From the NCBI GenBank assembly GCA_002077045.2, contig KZ111143.1:251568-315567 (forward strand): a stretch of DNA of 64,000 bases, in the 5' to 3' direction. The notes beneath the pieces are model-generated. The model was not told the origin of the DNA. It was given only the letters and a program-made list of their open reading frames with translations, and did not search any database. The DNA is from Rachicladosporium sp. CCFEE 5018. Lineage: Eukaryota; Ascomycota; Dothideomycetes; Cladosporiales; Cladosporiaceae. Of the stretch, positions 1-9,876 are shown in pieces. A program made the position numbers and the translations under genes. Position 1 is the first letter of the stretch. The number at the start of each line of letters is the position of its first letter.

Positions 1-803
1 GAGGATGCCGCGGATCTCTCGTCCAGATCGGTGGAAGATAGCTCAGGCTGAGGCGGAGTCGATACGAGAGGAGGAGCAGCGAATGAGTTCTCTTCTGCTG
101 GTGCTGCATCTTGAGTAGACGGAAGCTCATCCTCCTGCTGTTCTGCTTGCGCTGTAGAGTAGACAGGTTCCGTACCTGCGGTTAAGGGCCGCAGCCCCTG
201 AGGCGTCTCACCGATTGCTGGGTCTTGGTTCTCATCTCGAAGGCGCGGAGTGGTGCTCCTAACATGGCTAATGTCGAGATCGTCTTCGTCTTCCGTCATA
301 TCGTCGTGTATCTGATCCTTCCCATCGTCCAGATCCACGTTGGACGATTTCACCTGGACATCTGTGGGTTCAATCGCGGATGAAGCTTGAGCATCCTGAA
401 CTACAAGCATGATCTTACAATTATGGCTTGGGAAATCGACAGTGTCGCCAACACGGAGGTAGATGAAGTTAGCCTGTGTGGACGTGCTCGCTGGGATGTC
501 GAGAGGCTCTTGTTCTGTAAGTGTGGATGTCGTTGCTTGTGATGGCGACTCTATGCAGACAGGGACCAACGGCGACAAAACAACACTCTTCCCGTTCGAG
601 CGAAATGTCGCGATTGTGTGTTCAGGCGACCTTTCGTTGTCGCCGAGCTTCAGTAGATCGTCGTGTTTGGTCAACGCGAAGGTAACGTGTTGGCCGGTGG
701 CAAAGTTGACCTCATCCTCAGAGCTAGGAGGACTGCTACCACGCGATAGTCTGATACTATTGCCCTTCAACATCTGGCGTAGTGCCAGTCTGCTGCGCGA
801 CAT
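1..803 (-). CDS. Unknown acidic Ser/Thr-Pro-rich protein, N-terminal part
   Basis: An uninterrupted frame starts at the ATG at 803 and runs off the left edge after about 267 codons, so the 3' part is missing. I do not recognise the protein. The first 60 or so residues are basic to neutral (MSRSRLALRQMLKG). A more hydrophobic stretch follows (NFIYLRVGDTVDF, then CKIMLVV, near residues 125-145). The rest is acidic and rich in Ser, Pro, Glu and Gln, with a DDMTEDEDDLD patch and several TP/SP sites. That composition suits a nuclear, phosphorylated protein, but this is inference. It is divergent from ste2, with about 0.94 kb between the starts. An upstream coding exon cannot be excluded. Confidence 0.6.
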   Translation of the reverse strand, partial: MSRSRLALRQMLKGNSIRLSRGSSPPSSEDEVNFATGQHVTFALTKHDDLLKLGDNERSPEHTIATFRSNGKSVVLSPLVPVCIESPSQATTSTLTEQEPLDIPASTSTQANFIYLRVGDTVDFPSHNCKIMLVVQDAQASSAIEPTDVQVKSSNVDLDDGKDQIHDDMTEDEDDLDISHVRSTTPRLRDENQDPAIGETPQGLRPLTAGTEPVYSTAQAEQQEDELPSTQDAAPAEENSFAAPPLVSTPPQPELSSTDLDERSAAS

Positions 804-1745
804 TCTGGATTGTGGATGGAGGAACAGCAGGTTGGAGTGATGTTGACCTTGTGGGGGAATGAGGTGAATGAAGGTGATGGTGAACGCGAGAACATCGCGC
901 CATCAGGTGACCAGCTTCGCTCTTTCCTCCAAGTCCAATCTCCCTTCGCTCCTGCACACAGGAAACTCGATCGTGCAACTATCACGGCAGCCGCAAATAA
1001 TGTACAAGGCGGTGCCATGTCAGCGAGAAGCGAGTGTTGCTAGACGCGCAAATGTACCCTCTCCATGGTAATCCACTCGCGCTCACACTGACGTGGTTAC
1101 ACTGGTAGATGCGCAAGAGATCAACGATCTTGCAGGAGAAAGCACGACCAATGTAAACGTCCTTCAAATGAGCTCAACTATGCCTCGTGTAGTGTCAGTC
1201 CAGTGTCTCCAAGGTAAGACCATGGCAACATCAACTACAATACTAAGGACGCTTGGGCCTGTCCTGGTATGAAGACAACATTCTACGAGTGCTGAATCGC
1301 CATGCACATGCTCGTCTAGATCCTTCCACTTTTACACCATGGCTGCCACTTCCAGTCTTGCTATTTGCTATTTCTGCTCGTCACTTGCACGTGGCATTGC
1401 TGCCCTGCTCAGCACCTCATATTCTCCAGTCCCTCCCTCACCCTCGTTTCATTCGCATTGTGCCAGCCACTGCACCACAACAATCCTTCCAGCCACAATC
1501 CCTCCTTCCATTCAGTGGACTGTCGTATTGTTCCAGTTGCACGACAAGCTCGCCGCCGCGAGAGGCGGCCAGTCATTCCTTTGATCACGACACAGTCAAG
1601 TTGCTTTCCAACCTTTGAGCCATTGCCTCATCGTCTGCAAACCACCGGTGAGTGAACCAATGCCACAGGAGAAACGACCATAGCTGACAGCGACATAGCA
1701 AAATCCACGTTACCACAGTCTGAATCGCAAGCCCATCGCTGAGCC
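804..1745. promoter_or_regulatory. Intergenic region between divergent genes
   Basis: This holds the 5' regions of the unknown minus-strand gene and of ste2. The part nearest ste2 (about 1320-1620) is rich in C and T on the plus strand, as in many fungal leaders. Short frames here have no protein-like composition. I see no RNA gene. Confidence 0.4.
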
Positions 1746-3080
1746 ATGGCACCCTTCCCCAACATGGCACTGCACGCCACGGCAGCTTCACCACCACCAG
1801 GATTCGACGTGAACAACCAGACCTTCAACCTCGTAGACGCGGACGGCGTGACGCTCTGGCCAACCAGCACCGACGACATCAACACAGTCAAGAACCTGGC
1901 CGTCCAAACTGCAATCATCTTCGCCACCCAGCTGGGAGCTTCAGCCATGCTACTCTGCGTGCTGCTGGTCATGACCGCATCGAGCAAGCGCCGCAGCTCC
2001 GCGTTCATCTTCAATGTACTCGCTCTGGTCTGCAACGTCATCCGCTGCACGATCCAGTGCGTCGAGATGGTCGGCCCTTTCATGGACTTCGTCCTCGTTG
2101 TCATGCAGATATATGATGTTGCTGGCATTCACGAGGCTGTTGCCCAGTCGGTCACTTGCAGCGTCATGACGACGCTGGTCTTCATCTTCCTCCAGGCGGC
2201 ACTCATCTTCCAAGTCAAGGTAGTCGTCATGACGGCTGGCAGAATCCAGCGGGTGGCCATTCTGAGCTTCTGCTGCGTGATCTCCCTGCTCGCCATCGCT
2301 TTCCGCCTCAATCTGCTGGTCATCAATTGCAAGAACACGATCAATTCGAGAGCACTGTCGCCTGAAGCTGTCGATGCGCAGAACTGGGCTCAGAGCGTTT
2401 CGAACATCTGTCAAATCGTGGCTATCTGCACGTTCAGCCTAATCTTCGTCGCGAAGCTAGGCTTTGCTATCAGAGCTCGTCGCCACATGGGACTGAAGCA
2501 GTTCGGCGCGATGCAGATCATCTTCATCATGGGCTGCCAGACGCTGTTCGTGCCAGGTGTGTATCTTTATCTTCATCACTTCCCAGATCCAAATACTGAC
2601 AATGTTCCAGTCATCTTCGCAATCCTCGACTACTACGCCATGCGCGGCGCCCAGCTCGGCTCCTTCGTCGAAACCCTCGTCGCCATCTTCCTTCCCCTGA
2701 GCAGCATGTGGGCGTCTACAGACGTTAAGAGCCGACGCGTCGCCATGCCAGCCAATAACCCTGCCCATCGAGCAATCCCCGTCGGACACTCCGCCTATAC
2801 CACCGACGACGGATACAGCTCCAAGAGAAAGCTCGTCGATGATGATACTGTGGACACACTCGTGGCGTCATCGCAGACTCCGACTTCAAGCCACCACAAT
2901 TCGCCTGTCAAGCTTGAGGCGAGAGGAGAGCCGAAGGTCAGCGTGACTGCTGGACATCGCGAGAGCTACATGAGCGATACGGATGATTTGGAGATGCAGA
3001 AGATCGGGCAGAATGTGAGGGTTGATCGGTCGTATACTGTCCGCTCCGATCCGCATGCTGGCGTTGGGCGCGCTCGCTGA
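1746..3080 (+). CDS. ste2: Alpha-factor-type pheromone receptor Ste2 (class D GPCR)
   Basis: Seven-transmembrane receptor that would bind an alpha-type peptide pheromone at the plasma membrane and signal through a heterotrimeric G protein to the mating MAP-kinase cascade. Hydrophobic segments fill residues about 50-310. The Ste2 hallmark GLKQFGAMQIIFIMGCQTLF (residues about 249-268) precedes TM6, and LPLSSMWAS ends TM7. The cytoplasmic tail is hydrophilic and Ser/Thr-rich. An intron at 2557-2610 (54 nt, GTGTGT...TTCCAG with a CTGAC branch site) is a multiple of three and has no stop. The open frame therefore reads through it, but the family sequence (LFVP then VIFAILDYY) requires removal. Coding exons are 1746-2556 and 2611-3080, giving 426 aa. 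The start has a good context (GCCATGG). A second Met at residue 7 is possible. Confidence 0.9.
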   Translation: MAPFPNMALHATAASPPPGFDVNNQTFNLVDADGVTLWPTSTDDINTVKNLAVQTAIIFATQLGASAMLLCVLLVMTASSKRRSSAFIFNVLALVCNVIRCTIQCVEMVGPFMDFVLVVMQIYDVAGIHEAVAQSVTCSVMTTLVFIFLQAALIFQVKVVVMTAGRIQRVAILSFCCVISLLAIAFRLNLLVINCKNTINSRALSPEAVDAQNWAQSVSNICQIVAICTFSLIFVAKLGFAIRARRHMGLKQFGAMQIIFIMGCQTLFVPGVYLYLHHFPDPNTDNVPVIFAILDYYAMRGAQLGSFVETLVAIFLPLSSMWASTDVKSRRVAMPANNPAHRAIPVGHSAYTTDDGYSSKRKLVDDDTVDTLVASSQTPTSSHHNSPVKLEARGEPKVSVTAGHRESYMSDTDDLEMQKIGQNVRVDRSYTVRSDPHAGVGRAR

Positions 3081-3566
3081 TGAACTCAAGACATCGATGC
3101 CCACTTCAGCAAGATTCAAGAGACGCCGGGGGCCATTGCCGCGACACTGGCGTTGATTGACACACACACACACAAATGAGCACTAAGAGCAGTACTTGCA
3201 CATATCGACATTCGACATACTTACGACGCCTTCGTCTTGCGATCGCATCCTCAGACCATTGTGGCGCTGGTCATTTGCTGAGATGATGTGTAAGTAATGG
3301 TAATTGTGGAGGCAGCAACGCTCTTTGCAGATGTAGGAGGGAATGGGCATACCAACACATGTAGCATAGTTTACCGCCTCGTCGAGCGAGTGCAGCGGTA
3401 GCAGATAGTATCGTAGAGTCAATGTCATCGATTTCCTTCCTACGCATGTGCTCCGTGACGTTGACTTAGCTATGGTCGCTTTGGCGAAGACCACCCCTCC
3501 CACGCAAAAGTCATTGCACCATAGTTGCAGTAGGCCAGTACACCACGCTGCTTCGATACCGACTCC
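3081..3566. other. Intergenic, convergent 3' ends
   Basis: This lies between the 3' ends of ste2 and the FAM32A-like gene. It carries a short CA microsatellite at about 3160-3174. No gene is seen. Confidence 0.4.
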
Positions 3567-4081
3567 TTAGCCAGGTCCGATACGCGGCATGTCGTGGTGC
3601 TCGCTGAGGCCCGAGAGGTACTTGTTCAGCGCCTCGACTCGCTCTTTGTGCGTCTTTACGCCCTCTTTCTTCAGCCGCTCATCGAGCTGCCATGTTGTCA
3701 GTACCTCCCCCGTTCATGACCTGGCCCAGTGGTAGGATGTGAACATACCCTCTTCCGCCTCGTCTCCTCATGCCGCCTTTGCGTCTCTGTCTTGCCATCC
3801 CCTCGCACTTGTCGATCTGAATGCGCCTCTTGCTGAGGTGCTGCTAATTCTGTATCCGCTTCCTCGTTCGCCAGCGCTCGATCTAATGCGCTCGCATCCT
3901 CTCGCTCCGCTTTATCTGATACAGGTTCCGTGGCGTCGAGAGCAGGTTCCAAGGCCTTGGGAGCGGCAGTCGAAGCTGCCGTGGATTTAGGCTTGGATTT
4001 CTTGTGCTTCGGCTTGGCGATACCGGCGCCTTTTAGCTTGAGGCCACCGGATATGGTATTCTTATAGTCGGAGGAGGGCAT
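3567..4081 (-). CDS. FAM32A-like spliceosomal protein
   Basis: Small basic nuclear protein of the FAM32A (DUF1754) family. Human FAM32A is a late spliceosome factor that helps exon ligation. Two exons: 4081-3749 and 3686-3567, with a 62-nt intron at 3687-3748 (GTATGT...GGCAG). The spliced product is 150 aa. The N-terminus carries the family signature SGGLKLKG followed by a Lys-rich stretch. The middle is low-complexity Ala/Glu-rich. The C-terminus is the conserved block KTETQRRHEETRRKR, then LDERLKKEGVKTHKERVE, ending in HHDMPRIGPG. I chose the ATG at 4081 (MPSSDYKN) over the in-frame ATG nine codons upstream because family members begin close to this motif. Without splicing, the frame loses the conserved end. 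Confidence 0.9.
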
Positions 4082-4383
4082 GATGGTCTCTCGCCCACCT
4101 TGTAGCAAAAGATTGCGGTACGCAGAGCAATTGCAAGATACCTCATATGATGTCGGGTCTGTGCATGAAGTGGAAGTGAAGTCGCCCAGCTATGTGTGCG
4201 CACGGGAGTTGGCAGACAAGTTTTCAGTACATCGCAACGTTGATCAACTACGTATTGAGGCATTTGAACCGATTGTATCATAACTAGTCGTCTGCGAAGT
4301 CTAACCATTCGAGGTGCTCCGGTGAGCCCTTCTCGCAATCCATAAACGCCATTGCCACATAGTCAAACCATGAGCCTCGAAAT
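4082..4383. other. Intergenic
   Basis: Promoter side of the FAM32A-like gene and 3' side of the NmrA-like gene. Nothing else is recognised. Confidence 0.4.
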
Positions 4384-5359
4384 CTATGCCTTGGGGAATG
4401 CACTCTTCGTCTTGATCCAGCTCTCCATGTCCAGCAAACCCGGATGCCTCTTCTTCAGCTCAGGAATATTTGCACCGTATCCATCGCTGCCAAACCAGTT
4501 GATCATTACGCCGAGATCAGCAACCATATACTTCAGGAAGCTGCCCAGGAACCAAAATGTGCCCTCTAGCGGTGTGCCGGTAGCCTTTTTGAAGACTTCG
4601 GCGATTTGATCGACGGTCAGTTCATCGCCTGCGAGACCGAGGGCTTTGTGGTTGTACTCGTTGGGGTTCTCGAAGGCGAGCTTGACGAAGTGGCCGATGT
4701 CTGAGGCGGCGACCCATTGTAGGGGTTTGGTGCCGAGAGTGTCGCGGAGAGCGGCCATGAAGACCTTGGTGGGAAAGCCAGGGGCGAGGTTGTCCATGAA
4801 GGCCACTAGAATGACCGAGTCAGCATTGCGCATAGTGAGCAGGATCCTCGAAGATCTCAATCAACATACCAGGCCTTAGCACAGTCCACCCCATCTGCCC
4901 AGCGCTCGCCTTGAGGTGGTTCTCAATTTCCCACTTCGTAGCAAAATGGTCGATCGGCGTCTTCTCGCTCCAGCTCTTCTCATCTCCACCGCGATCCACA
5001 CTCGAGTACACGAACTGCTTCACGCCAACCTTCACACTCTCGTCGATCATGGCTTTTCCTTGCCTGATCTCGCCCTCGGAAGTGACACCCTTTCCTTGCG
5101 AAATCTGCACGCTGTAGACACCCCAAATTGGTGTGCCGGCAACCTCTTCGGCGGCGCGGAAGAGCGCTGGCACGTCGTCCATGTCGCCTTGGACGAGCTT
5201 GATGTTTGAGCCTTGTGATGTGAGTTTGCTGGCCGAGGGCGAGGTCTTGTTCCTGGTCACGGCCAAGAGGGTGAAGGCCGCATTGTTGGCGAGGGCGGCG
5301 ATGACTGAGCCGCCCTGCTTGCCAGTTGCACCGGTGACGAGGATAGATTTGGCAGCCAT
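4384..5359 (-). CDS. NmrA-like NAD(P)-binding protein
   Basis: Atypical short-chain dehydrogenase/NmrA-like protein of 303 aa. It would bind NAD(P)(H) and act either as a redox sensor, as NmrA does in nitrogen control, or as a reductase. Exons 5359-4870 and 4805-4384 are joined across a 64-nt intron at 4806-4869, restoring TVLRPVAFMDNLAPGF, a typical core of the family. The Rossmann motif VTGATGKQGGSV is at residues 8-19. A second conserved segment, FVYSSVDRGG, is near residue 120. No classical YxxxK catalytic pair is evident, as usual for NmrA-like members. It lies on the same strand as the P450 and about 1 kb downstream of it. A role in the same pathway is only inferred. Confidence 0.85.
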
Positions 5360-6318
5360 GATTGATATTTTGCTTTGATTATACGGATTGGGGATTAGGG
5401 ATGGTTTATTCTTGCTGATGACGGAGCGACAAAGAGATCAGAGGCGAAGGATTGAGAGATCCACTATTACCTACTGTGCAGCACCCACCCCCTACTGTAC
5501 CGCCGGATCCTCCGCCCCCACAGCGTTGAACCCACAATTCTTCGATCCTACCTTCCGTGCTCAACTCTGTGCGTCCCTATCGCTGATAACCACACGGAAG
5601 TCCGCGAGTCCATGCAGGTACGCACGGCAGAGCACCAACGCACGAAATCCACTGAATTCAAGCCCGGTGCTCGGCAACCAAAGCTTCGATCTGCAAGCAA
5701 GCATCATCGCTCAGGTACTCAACGGTGAGTGTCAAAACTCTTCGCCGTCCGGATGCTCGCTTGTTCCCGCGTCTGGCGGTGATGTAGGTAAGCTGGCGCC
5801 ACACAGATCTTACCCCTGTACATTATCGGCTCCGCACTTGATCTCCGAAGCATTGGAATCTTGGCGCATGTGAGATTTGGGGGCGGGTTGGGGTTGGTGG
5901 CTTGGTAACACGAGATTCAGGGGTGGAGGTCTAGACTGTAGGTGAGGATGGGCGGTGTTGGTTGGAGATGAGGATGACTGTCAGCCTCACGAGAGAACCA
6001 TCGCACGTGTGCCAGACTATGGTTTCGCTGGTATGAGCGTTGCCGCAAGCTATGAACGATGAGTTATGAGAGAAGATATGTGCACCCCTGATATCAGTCG
6101 GCAAGAGCTGCGAGCAATTTAAACCAATTTGAAGAAGGGACCAAATGTGCATAGCATGAGGACAGAAGCCCATTATCATTAATGGGGTATATACAGAACA
6201 AGATCGCAGGAACTGCCGGATCAAGGCGAAATTAGCTTGATCGGGAGCAAAACTTCCAGATCTATCCCTTCAACCCCGTGAAGTCCATGTCGCATGTCGC
6301 AATTGCCAGCAAATTCAT
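5360..6318. other. Intergenic, NmrA-like promoter
   Basis: A 161-codon plus-strand frame (5388-5873) lies here, but its composition is not protein-like and it has no recognisable motif. The likely content is the NmrA-like promoter and the P450 3' region. Confidence 0.35.
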
Positions 6319-8109
6319 TCATGCAGAGACCGCAGTCGACGCACCAGATGCGCTGAGCTCAGCCTTCTCCTGGTAGCTGATGGGCACTGTCGTGCGGGCG
6401 TGCTTCGCATTAGCGATGAACTCAGCTCGCTCTCTCGCGTCCCGAGCGCTCTCCTCTGCCCACTCGGCCTTGATGCGCTCTCGCTTCTCAGCTGATCGGG
6501 GCGTGAATGCCATCTCGTATGGATCAGGCTTGACAATGAGCAAGCTGTTGGACTTCGTGATGGAAGCGTCGATGCTCTTTCCAGCGGCGTCCTTCTTGAA
6601 GTCCAAGTTGAAGCCCCAGAGGAGCGCGCCGGTGGCAATGAGGGTCTCGTCGCGGGTCAGCGACATGCCGAGGCAGGCGCGCTGGCCGAAGCCGAAGGAG
6701 TGGAAGCCCATGATGTCGGGGAACTGGGTGAGAGGTGCCTGGAAGGTTGGCCAGCCGGCCTCGAGCCAGCGCTCGGGGCGGTAGTGCTCGGCGTCGGGGT
6801 ACTTGGTCTCGTTGCGGCAGAAGGCGCTAATATTGGAGTCAGTATACGTCCTCAGAATAGTAACACACGAGCAAACTTACTAGTCAAGAGGCAAGATGCG
6901 GGTGCCCTTCGGAATGAAGTAGCCCTCGTAGAAGCCATCAACCTCAGCCTCGTGTGCAACACCAGTAGGCACGTTCGGTCGCCATCTCATGGTCTCCTTT
7001 ATGCAGGCGCGGAGGATGGGCAGATTGGGCATATCGGTAAGCTCGGGCTGGCGTCCGTTGCAGGCAGTGTCAATCTCCTCCTGGCACTTCTTCTGCCACT
7101 CCGGGTGGTGGACCATGGCCAAGAGGAAGTAGTACAAAGGTCCAGCAACTGTGAAGATACCGACGAGAGCCATCATGCCAATAGCACAAGATGCCTCGTA
7201 GTCACCAGACAGACCACCCGTCCGCTCACCCCGGAGGTAGGTTCGTGTCATTGAAGGACGAGCCTCGCCACGTGCAAGCTTCTCGCGGGTCCTGGTCAGG
7301 TTTGCCAACCACCACGCGTTCTGCTCATCGTGACGCTTTCGCTCAGCGATCTTCCAGGGGTTGATGTGGAATGGCAGGTCCCAGAGAGGTGTAATCACGT
7401 TTGAGATTGGTCCAGCTGGCGACATCTGAGTCAACAGACCCCAAGCGCTCTTGCAGCAGTACTCGCTGAGCTCCGGCTCGTCCCATGCAAGTTGTGTCAT
7501 GACCTTAGCGCACATATCCTCAAGCGAGAAAGCGAAGTTGTCCGGGTCCTCGAGGATGCGGTGTAGCCATCGCTTCGACTCGAAGTAGAGAGCGCCGTTG
7601 TAGTGTGCGTTGGTGCACTCCATGAGGTAGGCGTGGCTGAATTTGCGCTGGCGTGCCCAGTACTCTGTGACAGTATCAGTGTGTGCTGTGTTTCGTTTCA
7701 GATTCTGAGACGTACGGTTCTTGCCCATGAGAGGGAGATACTCCATCGTGCCGTTGGTGCTCTTTGAGTCGAACAGCGATCGCATAGCGGGACGGTCTGA
7801 GTAGGTCTTCGCACGCTTCACCAGGAGGTCCTCGGCGATCTTCTCGTCCGAGATGATCAAGAAGTTGGCTCCGAGCATAGTAGTCCTATAGATCGGACCA
7901 TATGTTTGGGCCCACTCGTAGAACTTTGTCCACATGAGCTCAATGGGCAGATCGTGGATACGTCCAACCCAGGGTACGAGAGCTGGCCCAGGAGGCTCGC
8001 TCGACTTGTGGTCCCTCCATGCTGATAGCGACTTCAAGCTGTTGAAGAGTGTGAGGAGAGCAAAGCCCAAGAAGGCCACCACCAGGGCAACGAGTGTGAG
8101 AGGCTGCAT
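6319..8109 (-). CDS. Cytochrome P450 monooxygenase
   Basis: Membrane-anchored haem monooxygenase, 561 aa after removal of two introns (7665-7715, 51 nt; 6827-6880, 54 nt). Exons are 8109-7716, 7664-6881 and 6826-6319. A single N-terminal transmembrane segment (about residues 5-25) is followed by a Pro-rich hinge (PPGPALVPWVG). The ExxR motif is KETMRW, the PERF-type motif YRPERW spans the second splice junction's downstream exon, and the haem loop is FGFGQRACLG with the Cys ligand. The I-helix region (GMMALVGIFTVAGPLYYF) lacks the usual (A/G)Gx(D/E)T oxygen-activation motif. The first intron is a multiple of three but is removed to give GKNQYWARQRKF. It is divergent from the flavin monooxygenase. 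The substrate is unknown. Confidence 0.88.
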
Positions 8110-9876
8110 CGTGAAGATGTTGTGGTCCGGTGTGGGTGGTTGAGAAACAGCCGGGAGGAAACAGGTATAGGGCGCAGAGTGATAGAAGCTGGGTGCTGAC
8201 GAAGTGATAAACCTGAACTAGGAGACGTGACCGGGGATCCACAGTAAGAAGCCTTCGCAACGACTACGTTATCTCGTGGCGTGCTTTAAATGAATGGAGA
8301 TACCGCATCTGACGGAAGGGTGTTGCGAGAAAGCCGAAGCGGACGTGAGCGCCTAGTGGAGTGCAAACCAGGCATGCACGCCAATCATATCTGTTACCTG
8401 TAGATCGATACGTCTCTAGTGCCGTCAATGGCGTGGAGTCTACCTTGCAAGGTGGTGTGTTTCGGGCAGAGGCCGATCTCAAATCATGCAAGGGAGGGAG
8501 ATTGTGCCGCTGTCTTGCTCGGCTGCCTGCCGAACGCAGTCAGCTCACATTTCCTTGTTCTCTGCTTTCTATCAGACCGGGCGAGCTTTGCGCAACGTTG
8601 GTGCAACGATGGAAGCCCATCATCTCACAAGCAGTTTCGATCAACAGGAAACACTGGCCGAGACACGCCGCAACGGTGCAACGGTGTTGACTTGGGTGGC
8701 GTATTCATCAGCCACAGTAATCATATAAGCTTCGCATAGGATCTGAACTCCAGCAGGCTAGGCACGTTCATCGTTGTTGACCTGGTGGAGTCTCTCATCA
8801 GGCCCGCAGCCTCAGCCCTGGGACGCTATGCCACGAGGGGTTTGGTTGTGCTATGCTGGTGCATCGTTGCACCAGATACCTCCACTCTTGATCGGATGGG
8901 TGCAGGACAATTCGTCCTCCCATAGATATTGATGACATCGCTACCAGTTTGCCTCTTTCACCATTGGGACACGAGCGCGCCTAGTGCACCGAAGCTGGGT
9001 ATACTGCCAACATGCAGTCTGGCCTTGGCCGTCACATGTTGTGGTAATTGCGCTCGCCTCATGGAGTCAGCGTGTCCGCACGCCAGCCGTGCGGGACAGG
9101 CCTTCGATGACGAGATATTATCTCCGCCGGGATACCAGCCGCTGCAGCTTGTGTGCGTTGGGGCTGATCCTTGGCTGGCAGGTTGGCACGCGAAAAGAAT
9201 CGCAGTCATTTTCAAATGTACTCAAGAATGGCTCCCGAACGTTCGTGGACTATCCGTCGCAGTCATGAGCGTTGTCGTAGCGTCGAACCACCCCTCGGAG
9301 TCAACTGCGAGGTTGCGATAGGGTAGTGGCGCCGCAATCGACGGGTGCGGACAGGAGTCAGTCGCTCCACCTGTCAACAATCGAGATGCACCAACAGCAG
9401 CACGGCTCACGCTGAGGTACAGAAGTACTTGCAGGAGGTTCTCTCCGTCGGGACTGTCCGCTGCCGTTGCAGAATAGGGGATCATCGATGCCAGAAGTCG
9501 AGACACTCACCCCACCTCTATCGTGTTCCTGTGGCTGATACCCGTCCAACGCTCAGGCACACATAGAAATGCGTTGAACTTCGACGATGGAGAGCCGTCG
9601 AGTCTCGTGCAGGAACAACCTCATCGTCACCACAATGCATCGGGAGGGCCGGCTACGATTCATTCCGACCCAGCTCGCGGTCTCTCGCGCGCCGACGCCA
9701 TGCTCTGCAGCACATGCCCGTCACCGTAGTTTGGATGACGGACTCCCGATGAGAGCTAGTAATGTAGGTCTCATGCATGAGCTCTCTCTGCTGTTGTCTA
9801 GGCCATATTTTCCTTTGAGCATCATTCACCCTCACCGTTGTTGAATATCTCTCTTAAAAATCCAACAAACATCATC
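8110..9876. promoter_or_regulatory. Divergent promoter region, P450 / flavin monooxygenase
   Basis: About 1.77 kb without a convincing gene lies between the divergent P450 and flavin monooxygenase. It contains a repeated 9-mer, listed separately. Several short frames here show no protein-like composition. Confidence 0.5.
8600..8875. promoter_or_regulatory. Three copies of GGTGCAACG, one inside a perfect inverted repeat
   Basis: GGTGCAACG occurs at 8600-8608 (+), 8675-8683 (+) and 8865-8873 (-). The last copy sits in a perfect 8-bp-arm inverted repeat, CTGGTGCA-TCGT-TGCACCAG, at 8856-8875. Three identical 9-mers in one promoter suggest binding sites for a regulator of the divergent pair. The function is inferred. 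Confidence 0.4.

Noticed and set aside
5388..5873. A 161-codon plus-strand frame upstream of the NmrA-like gene
   Set aside because: Composition is not protein-like, there is no motif, and it sits in a promoter region.
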